From positions 41,472,219-41,536,218 of the forward strand of contig OX424560.1 of assembly GCA_949152475.1 (NCBI GenBank): a stretch of DNA of 64,000 nucleotides, given 5' to 3'. This document shows positions 34,917 to 45,900 of this stretch, one piece after another. The position numbers and the translations under genes were made by a program. Under the pieces are notes generated by a model. That model saw only the letters and a list, made by a program, of their open reading frames with translations, did no database searches and was not told where the DNA came from. Positions within the stretch are counted from its first letter, which is position 1, and each line of letters begins with the position of its first letter. Source of the DNA: Terebella lapidaria. Lineage: Eukaryota; Annelida; Polychaeta; Terebellida; Terebellidae.

Positions 34917-36568
34917 GGGGCCGGTCATTGTTAACTGGATGGGGTGGGGGGGGGGAGTTGGATGTTTTTTCTGAGAAATGAGTTTTCAAAGTTTGAACCC
35001 CCAACGATATCGAAAACCAATCTACGACGATCCAAGATCCAAAATAAAAGTATGACCCCCCATCCCCATTTCTATCGAAACAATTGTGACTTTTGTCGCA
35101 AATTTATGATACTATAAGGTCAGTGAATATTATGATTTGTCCTCTTCGTGTATCCACCATTCATTCGCTTCAAGTGTGAATGCCATTACAACAATTATTA
35201 CTGGTACGCATACTATATATGGGCAGTTAATTGTGACAGGTGTTTGATGGCAGAACCAGTCTCTCCCCCCCCCCCCCCCAACATCCCCCCCCCCAACATC
35301 TATATCCAGGATCACTTTCCTCCGAATACTAGCAGTTTCTTTTTCACTACACAGCCCATCGTTTCGGAGCCCACTTGAAACACTCGAGACCTAGGTCAAA
35401 GATCATTCAGTTGATTCTTTGAAATTTTTGATGGAATGGAAAAAATGTACGAAAACCCTCACGGACTAACTGGACACCATAGCGAACTCGCAGAAATACA
35501 GGGCTCTTCCACATATCATTGATGAGCAGAGAAGAATCAGTGAATCAGGCCATAATTCAGAACTGTTTTTTTAATCAGGTCTGTGTTGGCTCTATGATGG
35601 GGTCATTATATTCTGCCACCATCCAAATCATGTGAGTCAGATTCACTACCCGAGTCATCCGGAGCGATCCAGGACTATTTTGCCATTCTGTGTGGAAAGA
35701 TCCTTGTCTTTTACATGGTGGTCTGTGATAGTCCTGAGGTCTTTGGGGAATATCCTCAGTGGGGTCATGTGTTGACAAAATTTTGAGTGGAAAACCGGTC
35801 TGTGGTTCTGACATGCTAGTTCGGGTTCATCGGAAGGGATGATATGTTGCTCAGGGTGGTATGGACTGGTTGATCCGTGGTTTGTTTGTGACAGGACCCT
35901 GGTGATCTCGGTTCGTCCTTGCTGGCACCATGTTCAGCTGTAGTGCTGCTCCGTTAGGTCCAAAGTTGATTCTTGGTGACATTGTTTCAATCTGAGTGAT
36001 GAGCGTTGATCAATGCACATCAGGGCTCAATATTGCCACTTGTGGGTAGACATAGGCTCATAATATTTCAGATTTGCTCCCAGGCAATAGAGCTTACGAG
36101 CCAATTGGCTGATGAAAATCTGTATAGTAATATTGAAATATGCTTCTATGAGCAAATTGGCTCCTGAAAATTGTTGAATAGGAGCGAAATAGGAGCCTTT
36201 GGCTCCTGGATAAAATTATAAATTTTGAGCCCTGATGCACACGGATTGCGGCATCTCTTGATGTTGGTGTTCCTGGGTAGTCCTCTGCAGGATCCGGTTT
36301 CAGTGAGATTATGATTTTACTGAAAATGTTATGAAATTCCATCGCGTACTCCAATGACTCCATGTGCTGATATTGAGTGGATTGTTTTCACCTAATTATT
36401 TAACTCTTTTACCATTCAGGTTCTCCCAAAATAACTCAATTTCAAACTCCGACTCCCCCAGTCCCATCGAAAATAAAAGTATGACAAATAATAATGTTGA
36501 AAATGAAAGTGTGACCCCATGTTTTTTACCCCCCCCCCCCCCCCACCTGATAAATAATGACCGGCCCC
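34917..36568 (-). mobile_element. Harbinger-type non-autonomous element, copy 2 (inverted relative to copy 1)
   Basis: The ends are GGGGCCGGTCATTGTTAA and, inverted, GGGGCCGGTCATTATTTATC, flanked by perfect TTA duplications. The interior is homologous to 27882-29578 in reverse orientation, including the G-rich subterminal blocks, the nested hAT-type MITE (36021-36234, flanks ATGCACAT and ATGCACAC) and the shared open stretches. Confidence 0.8.
36021..36234. mobile_element. hAT-type MITE nested in Harbinger-type copy 2
   Basis: The CAGGGCTCA ends are inverted and flanked by an 8-bp duplication that matches at 7 of 8 positions. Same site as in copy 1, so it entered before the host element spread. 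Confidence 0.7.
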
Positions 36569-36741
36569 TTAGGGCATCGCATGACTTCGTCAGTGTTCCT
36601 GTAAAAGACGTTGTCGTGTTTCTTAGAGATGCTTGCAACACTGTTTCTGTGGACCAAATGGAAATGTATACCCAGTCAAATGGTCACAATTCCGTGCCTC
36701 ATAGCACACTTCCCGAACCAAAAGCCTACCTTCAACGACCT

Positions 36742-37110
36742 TGAAAGGTCAATGGACCGTTTTTGTCCGAAGAACGCCGAACTAGATGTATGGCCTTTAC
36801 AGCTTGGGAATAAACTGTGTACATATAAGGAATGATGTATGCCGAATATTTTGATGACCTTGAAATTGACCTTTGCCTCATTTTCAAGGTCAAAGCACAA
36901 AATGGCTTATATCTCGCTTATTATCGACTGTACAACTGAGGAATCAATTGTGGACATGTAGGAAATGATATTTGCTGAATATTCTTGTGACCTTGAAGTT
37001 GACCTTTGACCTTATTTCAAATGTCAGAGTACAAAATGGCTAATATCTCGTTTATTGTCGACATTACAGCTTAGGAATCAATTGTGGACCTATAAAAAAC
37101 AATGTTCCTT
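36742..37110. repeat. Diverged tandem repeat, about 3 units of 115-135 bp
   Basis: The units begin GACCTTGAA and share TTGACCTTTG, ACAAAATGGCTTATATCTCG, TTATCGAC and GGAATCAATTGTGGAC. They are strongly diverged and therefore old. Related GACCTTGAACTTGACC strings recur at 37400-37570. Confidence 0.65.
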
Positions 37111-38619
37111 TGGGCACATTTTGTCGAGAAATTACCATTACAGACTTTGACAGCTTAACACTGTACATTTCTCCGGTAACCTTTCTCAGTATTTGGGTAT
37201 TTGTTATATTTTTTATTTCAGAACGTGCCGATTGGGATATTCCATGTTGCATTAATAAAAAAAATTAATTGAAAACATTGAATTCCTGATATAATCCTGA
37301 TACATAGGCCAGAAAGGCCTCTAGGGCCAAAACACATGTACACAAACCTTGGGTTTGTAATATAATTATATAGGACGCCTAATATGAAGCATCTCTTAGT
37401 GACCTTGAACTTGACCTAAGATGACCTTGAGTAATTGTCGAAGTGACATTCGACGTGAGTAATGTATATTGACCGATGCAGACAGCTTGTAGATGAACCA
37501 TGTATGTTTGTATTATGAGCATATAGGCAGTCACATCAGGTGCTTTCTTGGTCACCTTGAATTTGACCTGTAGTGAATTGTATATGCAAAGTAGCAATAT
37601 TTCTGAAAAAAAATTCTAAAGTGTGCATCTCTGTGGAGACCTTTCTTAGCCCTTGAACTAATATTCTAATTATAATATTGTATACGACAGATATCAAGCA
37701 AGGCATACCCACAGTCAATATCAAAGAAATCGTTCATTGTGTATCGATTTGAATGATGTAGAATTTTTTCTCCTGATTCACCTCGTTTTTTGATCGGAGA
37801 ATTGCATGAATTGCCATCTTGTCCATGCCATGTCATTGATCACACACACGGGGTTCGATCGCGCTGGTTGATTGGGCAAAGGCAAAGTGCCGTCATTATC
37901 GTTATTAAGTTCCCGGAAAAAATATATGGTTTTCCACAAGCTATCAACCACGGATTTCTTTCAAACAAAAATCAAATAAAGGCTTCAGCATTGAATGAAT
38001 TTCAGACGGAATAAAGTGTGCTCTGAGCCTAACGAGAGAATATCACGCCGGAGCTCAATGGGTCCATTGACTGGGCTGTCGAAAATAAAACAGAGAGGCT
38101 TCGTGGTAATGATTCCCACGCCGTCAATGAAGTCGGCTGAATTGCACTTCGGTTGTGTTTTAACAGTCAATTGTTGGTGTTTTTTTATTGACGCGTATCT
38201 ATTATTGATGTACTCGGGTTTTTATCTTCATCATTTTGAATAATGGTGAAAAATTATCATAAACATCACAATGTCACAGTTTAATGGAACAAATCAGGTC
38301 GCTGGCCTCAAATAGCCTAGAAATGTTTTGATAATAGCATGGGAAAAAATAAAGTGCTTTGGTTTGTTTACAAACCCATGCGGCTGAAAAAGTATTGGCC
38401 TGAAGTTTGTTTTTATGTATTTATCTTCCATGCATAGTATCGTCACTTGGTTTGGTAGCAAATGGACATCTATACACGTATTTACCGACCGAACTAAATA
38501 TGTTCAGAGATGTGAAAGTACAAGTATGGTATATTTTAGCAATTAATTGATCCGCCAAGTTGGTTTATACTCTGATTTTTCTACTTAATATCTCAAAACG
38601 CATGAAGACAGAGTGTTAC
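37111..38619. other. Intergenic stretch, no supported gene
   Basis: AT-rich; no recognisable coding region. A solitary terminus of the TACTCTGATTTTTCT element lies at about 38567, directly before the 33-bp minisatellite. Confidence 0.4.
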
Positions 38620-41090
38620 CTCCATGAGCATTAGTGAAGTCATGTGTGTTACCCCCATGAGCATTGGTGAGGTCACGTGTGTTACCTCCATGAGCATTAG
38701 TGAAGTCATGTGTGTTACCTCCATGAGCATCAGTGAAGTCATGTGTGTTACCTCCATGAGCATTAGTGAAGTCATGTGTGTTACCTCCATGAGCATTAGT
38801 GAAGTCATGTGTGTTACCTCGATGACCATCAGTGAAGTCATGTGTGTTACCTCCATGAGCATTGGTGAAGTCATGTGTGTTACCTCCATGAGCATTAGTG
38901 AAGTCATGTTTGTTACCTCCATGAGCATTAGTGAAGTCATGTGTGTTACCTCCATGAGCATTAGTGAAGTCATGTGTGTTACCTCCATGAGCATTAGTGA
39001 AGTCACGTGTGTTACCTGCATGAGCATTAGTGAAGTCGTGTGTGTTACCTCCATGAGCATTAGTGAAGTCATGTGTGTTACCTCCATGAGCATTAGTGAA
39101 GTCATGTGTGTTACCTCCATGAGCATTAGTGAAGTCATGTTTGTTACCTCATGAGCATTAGTGAAGTCATGTGTGTTACCTCCATGAGCATTAGTGAAGT
39201 CATGTGTGTTACTTCCATGAGCATTAGTGAAGTCATGTGTGTTACCTCCATGAGCATTGGTGAAGTCATGTGTGTTACCTCCATGAGCATTAGTGAAGTC
39301 ATGTGTGTTACCTCCATGAGCATTGGTGAAGTCATGTGTGTTACCTCCATGACCATCAGTGAAGTCATGTGTGTTACCTCCATGAGCATCAGTGAAGTCA
39401 TGTGTGTTACCTGCATGAGCATTAGTGAAGTCATGTGTGTTACCTCCATGAGCATTGGTGACGTCATGTGTGTTACCTCCATGAGCATTAGTGAAGTCAT
39501 GTGTGTTACCTCCATGAGCATTAGTGAAGTCATGTTTGTTACCTCCATGAGCATTAGTGAAGTCATGTGTGTTACTTCCATGAGCATTAGTGAAGTCATG
39601 TGTGTTACCTCCATGTGCATTAGTGAAGTCATGTGTGTTACCTCCATGAGCATCAGTGAAGTCATGTGTGTTACCTCCATGAGCATTGGTGAAGTCATGT
39701 GTGTTACCTCCATGAGCATTAGTGAAGTCATGTGTGTTACCTCCATGAGCATTAGTGAAGTCACGTGTGTTACCTGCATGAGCATTAGTGAAGTCATGTG
39801 TGTTACCTCCATGAGCATTAGTGAAGTCATGTGTGTTACCTCCATGAGCATTAGTGAAGTCACGTGTGTTACCTCCATGAGCAATAATGAAGTCATGTGT
39901 GTTACCTCCATGAGCATTAGTGAAGTCATGTGTGTTACTTGCATGAGCATTAGTGAAGTCATGTGTGTTACCTCCATGAGCATTAGTGAAGTCGTGTGTG
40001 TTACCTCCAAGAACATGAGTGAAATCATGTGTGTTACCTCCATGAGCATTAGTGAAGTCACGTGTGTTACCTCCATGAGCATTAGTGAGGTCACGTGTAT
40101 CACCTCCATGAGCATTAGTGAAGTCATGTATGTTACCTCCATGAGCATCAGTGAGGTCACGTGTGTTACCTCCATGAGCATTAGTGAAGTCATGTGTGTT
40201 ACCTCCATGAGCATTAGTGAAGTCATGTATGTTACCTCCATGAGCATTAGTGAAGTCACGTGTGTCACCTCCATGAGCATTAGTGAAGTCATGTATGTTA
40301 CCTCCATGAGCATAAGTGAGGTCACGTGTGTTACCTCCATGAGCATAAGTGAGGTCACGTGTGTTACCTCCATGAGCATTAGTGAAGTCACGTGTGTTAC
40401 CTCCATGAGCATTAGTGAAGTCATGTATGTTACCTCCATGAGCATAAGTGAGGTCACGTGTGTTACCTCCATGAGCATTAGTGAAGTCACGTGTGTCACA
40501 TCCATGAGCATTAGTGAAGTCATGCATGTTACCTCCATGAGCATAAGTGAGGTCACGTGTGTTACCTCCATGAGCATTAGTGAAGTCACGTGTGTTACCT
40601 CCATGAGCATTAGTGAAGTCATGTGTGTTACCTCCATGAGCATTAGTGAAGTCATGTGTGTTACTTGCATGAGCATTAGTGAAGTCAGGTGTGTTACCTC
40701 CATGAGCATTAGTGAAGTCGTGTGTGTTACCTCCATGAACATTAGTGAAATCATGTTTGTTACCTCCATGAGCATTAGTGAAGTCACGTGTGTTACCTCC
40801 ATGAGCATTAGTGAGGTCACGTGTGTCACCTCCATGAGCATTAGTGAAGTCATGTATGTTACCTCCATGAGCATAAGTGAGGTCACGTGTGTTACCTCCA
40901 TGAGCATTAGTGAAGTCATGTGTGTTACCTCCATGAGCATTAGTGAAGTCATGTATGTTACCTCCATGAGCATAAGTGAGGTCACGTGTGTTACCTCCAT
41001 GAGCAATAGTGAAGTCATGTGTGTTACCTACATGAGCATTAGTGAAGTCATGTGTGTTACCTCCATGAGCATTAGTGAGGTCATGTGTGG
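38620..41090. repeat. 33-bp minisatellite, about 75 copies
   Basis: The unit ATGAGCATTAGTGAAGTCAT plus GTGTGTTACCTCC repeats for 2.5 kb. Common variants are CACGTG for CATGTG, GGTCAC for AGTCAT, GCATAAGT or GCATCAGT for GCATTAGT, and CTGC for CTCC. The 3' half (from about 40020) is enriched in CACGTGTGTTACC and ATGTATGTTACC units, forming higher-order blocks. The period divides by 3, so open frames of more than 600 codons exist on both strands (11-residue repeats MSISEVMCVTS on plus, HDFTNAHGGNT on minus). Confidence 0.95.
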
Positions 41091-41763
41091 TAATCTCCTG
41101 ATACTACTCGCAATCTTAGGTCTGTATGGGCGGATCCTGGGTGTCCCACCTCCCCAAAAAAATGCTATCCCCCCCCCCCTCCTCCTAAACTCGGCTAGAG
41201 AAGCAGAGACGTACCACTGCCCTGCCTTGAATTGTACATCACAAGTGATCGGAGGGACATCAATTTTGCAAATTTCCTTTGGATGCTTACGGCGCCATCA
41301 AAGCCCCACCTCGTCAATCGGGTCATAAATCCACGTGAGGACTGGAAGTTGATTTCCTGCATCGCCAGCAATTTGAGGGTATTTTCGGATTAATTGCGTT
41401 GAGATGCATTAACGAGAAACACGCTCTTTGACGGTTATCAAGTAGTGTAGGTATGGGGCACACTTTTTGATGGCCTGGCATTATGTCACGCTACACCGGC
41501 CATGCCTGTACTTCCCTCAGCTCGTGATCCGATGCTGACTGTTCAAGGTCTTTACTAGAAACTGGCGCTCGACACAAACACCCCCCCCCCCTCCCCCCGC
41601 CACAAAAAAAGGATCCGCCCCTGGTCTACCTCAAAATTTGACCGCTAGGCTTAAGGTTGTCTGCTCCAAACAGTGAAGTAAGGAGGGGTCAGAGTTTTTT
41701 ATAAATAAATAAATGTATCAACATAATCTAGAGCTTCAAAACGACATATAGAGTAGGCCTAAT
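41091..41763. other. Intergenic stretch with repeat-like ends, no supported gene
   Basis: The blocks TATGGGCGGATCCTGGGT (about 41127) and AAAAAAAGGATCCGCCCCTGG (about 41610) are inverted to each other next to C-tracts, so 41127-41630 may be one TIR element. No coding region is recognised. Confidence 0.35.
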
Positions 41764-41979
41764 TGATCAGCATCTTAAAACTGAAAAGAAAATAGGGGGT
41801 CACGGTCACCGTATCCGTTTGCTCGGAAAACATGATGCAAAATGTGAATATGGACAAAAATGGCCAAAAATGGCCAAAAATATATCATGTTAGGTATATG
41901 TTTGTGATTTTGATCGAATATGGCGAAGAAACCAATACGGTGAACCCCTATTTTCTTTTCAGTATTAGGATGCTGATCA
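41764..41979. mobile_element. 216-bp MITE with about 40-bp inverted repeats
   Basis: The left end TGATCAGCATCTTAAAACTG and the inverted right end TGATCAGCATCCTAATACTG both continue into AAAAGAAAATAGGGG. It has an AT-rich core with no coding capacity. Superfamily not assigned. Confidence 0.75.
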
Positions 41980-42840
41980 GTTACTTTATAAAATAGGTCA
42001 TTTTGAAGAGATCATTTTCAAGAAATAACTTTTAAATTTTGACCTTTCTCAGCTAGCTGTTTGGAGCGGACTACTTTGAATATGTTTTTGGTTAGACAAA
42101 AAAATTGCAATACGACTAGTGAACGTCAGTATTTAGTTTGCATCCTTCGATTTGAGATGATCCGACGATTGATAATTTCTAGCAAATACTCAGTAGGACA
42201 AGGATAAGCCCCTCCTTATTCTTAGTAAGTTTATTGTGATGAACTTACATGATCATGATTACCTTACATGATTATTATTATCTGTAGATATGAAGGAGGA
42301 ATTCCATACATAGATATATGGATATTAACCCATATAAAAATTCGAGGCATATACCAGACTACAATACACTTCCGTGCTTGGTATCAACGTGAAGATATTG
42401 AAATACCAACTCTATATTATCGAGATAATAGTAAATATTATGAAGATACTTAGTTGGGAGTTTGAATGTTCTCCCCGAGGCAGTATGATCCTGCAAGCTT
42501 CAGTATGTGGTCAGACATTGGGGACGTTGCGACAGCTGCTAGCCACATATTTCCTGATGTTATGACCATTGTGGTCTGTGCATGGGTAGCTCGAACATTG
42601 CTGAACTACTCTCAATACAACTAAACTTTGCACAAAGTTTTCGATTAGCAATTGGTCAGATCCAAAATGCTTGCAGTGTCATTTTCTGTTATATGCAGTG
42701 TTAATCACTATCATGGATAAGAAAAGTCCTTGATATCAACAAATATGTCGTCAATATCCTTGTCCAGGTCACACAGAGATCGTGAATGGTAGATATTAAT
42801 CATTTGTAAAACAGACAACAGAGACATAGAATAGAGTTGG
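41980..42840. other. Intergenic stretch between the MITE and the eEF1B-beta 3' end
   Basis: AT-rich, short open frames only; nothing recognised. Confidence 0.4.
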
Positions 42841-42846
42841 TTTATT
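42841..42846 (-). terminator. Poly(A) signal of eEF1B-beta
   Basis: AATAAA on the minus strand, about 95 bp beyond the TAA stop. Confidence 0.7.
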
Positions 42847-42940
42847 TGATAGCACTCAGTTTGCACACATTGTTATGGTTCTGATCGCTGTAATCAGAGC
42901 CACTGCTGCGGGGGCTGGGGTTGGGGTAGTGTATGCAGGA

Positions 42941-45900
42941 TTAGATCTTGTTAAACGCTGCGATGTCCACAGACTGCACCAACTCCTCGAACGCTGTGAT
43001 CTCCTCTTCTAAGGCGTCCGTGCTCACCTGAGGGTACAGAAACAGCAGTGTCAGGGGCCGTATCATGTTTGTATCGATAAACTTCAGCATAGGCCAGTCA
43101 GACAATTTGATGGAGTTACAAATCTGTTCAGTTTGACCAAACAAAAGAGGCTCCTACCTTTTCATCTTCAATGACGCAGCTGATCTGTAATTTTTTTATG
43201 CCATAACCCACAGGGACAAGTTTTGCTGGAACAAAGAGTACACAACTTACTAGAGTATAGCAGGATCTTTGCATAGGATTTTTATTTAGCATGGAATCTT
43301 TTTTGTTCATCATTGAAACATTGATGAAATATGTGAAGATTATTGTAAATACATACATGCGCCCCATAATAAACCGTCCATTGTGATTGAGCGAACGTTA
43401 TTTTCTATTTCTTTCATGTCTGTCTCGTCGTCCCATGGTTTGACATCAAAAATGACGTTACTCTTTGCTACAACTGCTGGTTCTGAAAACATAAAAAGCA
43501 TGAACTATGTCAGACACGACCTCTCCACCAAACACTACCACTTAAAGTGTTGACAACTAGATTTTTAACACAAAAGATCCAAAGGTACCGACTTTTAGAC
43601 TTTTTGGCTGCGTAGGCGGCAAGTCGTTCCTCTTTAAGTTTTTCTGCTGCTTCGTCTACATCTTCCTCATCCCCGGAGCCAAACAGGTCGAAGTCATCGT
43701 CGTCCGCGTCATCGTTGCTAGCCCCCGCTGCCTGGTTACCGGCCGGACCCAGGTCTGACAGTGACTTCTTGTTGCCGGGGAAACTACAGGTCAGTGACGG
43801 GTCAAACAATCAACGTAAGCCCATTATGGGTGAGTGAGCCATCACAGAATCAGCCCATACCCATTATCATATAGGTTCATGATTCATCCAATATTTAGTA
43901 TTTCGTAAAAAGAATTCATGAATCAATCTGTAATTTGACTGCAATTTATTCATTATGTAGACTATATGTACCCTTGATTTAGTTTTATTTATTATGATGT
44001 TTTTACTTTCCTTAATCAGGTAATTATGAACGTTTCGATTACTATTCTAACAGACATCACCAGTGATAAGTGTAAATGTCAATACCTTTTGGCTTCAGTG
44101 CCGTAGGATTTGATGTGGTTGTACCATCTCAGAGCATGTTCAAAGCTTGACTTTGGAGCGCCTGAGAGGCCTTCATACACCACAGTGTCAGCCTGTGACG
44201 GTCTGAATCTGTTGGAAGTAATTTCATGATTGTAAAGAAATACAGATTATGGGTCTATTAGAATTACTGTATCACAGTCCGATTGGACTTACAAGTCTAC
44301 AATGTACTATATAAGTTCTTGTTGACTTGTGTTATAGCAAGGCAGACATGGAGTCAAAGTAATTATATACAATCACTCCTGAGCTGTTCAAATACAATAT
44401 ATTGTCAAACACAAATGTATTCAAACATAAAATACAAATACTTTTGAATGTATTCAAATATGAATACAAAATACTAGGCCTCATTATCAATTTATTAACT
44501 TTCACTACCATGGCCAATGCTAAAGAAAACTTCAAATCATGTTGAATATGAATGTTGAATGTAATGAATTCATTACCAGCCTAAAATTAACAGTCTCTCT
44601 GACATACGAGTGAGAATACTATAAGTGATAAGCTGGTTATCTTTGGCTGGCAGTATGTAATCTGATCGATGAAAAGGTCTGGTTCCTGATTAATGTGTGT
44701 AATCGTGTGTTTTGTGTAATTTGAAGCCAGCCGGGATACTTTTTCAAGTGACATCACACGTGCACACACTCGTGCGAAATCACGTGTCATTTTTCGAGGG
44801 GAATCCCTTGAGTGCACGTGCATGTGATGTCACTTGGCAGGCAAAGATGTCAGGAAATTAGGGCCATATCGTGATATAGTCCCCGCCGGGGATCCCGTCT
44901 CCCACAACCCAAAGACTTTCGATATATAAAAATTGGATCGAAATATTAAAATGGTGTTATTATTTCAACGGAATAAGCCTCGTCATAATGTTGCACTTTA
45001 TTCCGTGTCTACATAATACTCGTGAAATAGACCCCGGGGACAATTTCACGAATGAGAATGAAATAGGTTCGTACAGTTTTCGGGGACTATATCACGAGTA
45101 ATATATAGGAGACACCACTAGTTTAGAAGCTAAAGAGGGCGACGGATATGATGGGGTTAGAGTAAAAAATGGGGAGTTGTTTTTTGGGGGTAAAAATCAA
45201 CGTCGGATTGGTACTGGGTGTATTTCAGGGCTCAGGGAAATAGTCCCCGGGGACTATATCACGAGTAATATATAGGAGACACCACTAGTTTAGAAGCTAA
45301 AGAGGGCGACGGATATGATGGGGTTAGAGTAAAAAATGGGGAGTTGTTTTTTGGGGGTAAAAATCAATGTCGGATTGGTACTGGGTATTTCTGGGCTCAG
45401 GGAAATAGTCCCCGGGGACTATATCACGAGTAATATATAGGAGACACCACTAGTTTAGAAGCTAAAAGGGCGATGGATATGATGGGGTTAGAGTAAAAAA
45501 TGGGGAGTTGTTTTTGGGGGGTAAAAATCAACGTCGGATTGGTACTGGGTGTATTTCAGGGCTCAGGGAAATAGTCCCCGGGGACTATATCACGAGTAAT
45601 ATATAGGAGACACCACTAGTTTAGAAGCTAAAGAGGGCGACGGATATGATGGGGTTAGAGTAAAAAATGGGGAGTTGTTTTTTGGGGGTAAAAATCAATG
45701 TCGGATTGGTACTGGGTATTTCTGGGCTCAGGGAAATAGTCCCCGGGGACTATATCACGAGTAATATATAGGAGACACGACTAGTTTAGAAGCTAAAAGG
45801 GCGACGGATATGATGGGGTTAGAGTAAAAAATGGGGAGTTGTTTTTTGGGGGTAAAAATCAACGTCGGATTGGTACTGGGTGTATTTCTGGGCTCAGGGA

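Noticed and set aside
38593-41328. Open frames of 600-725 codons on both strands over the 33-bp minisatellite
   Set aside because: Explained by the 33-bp period. Both strands are open at once, and the ends run into unrelated sequence.
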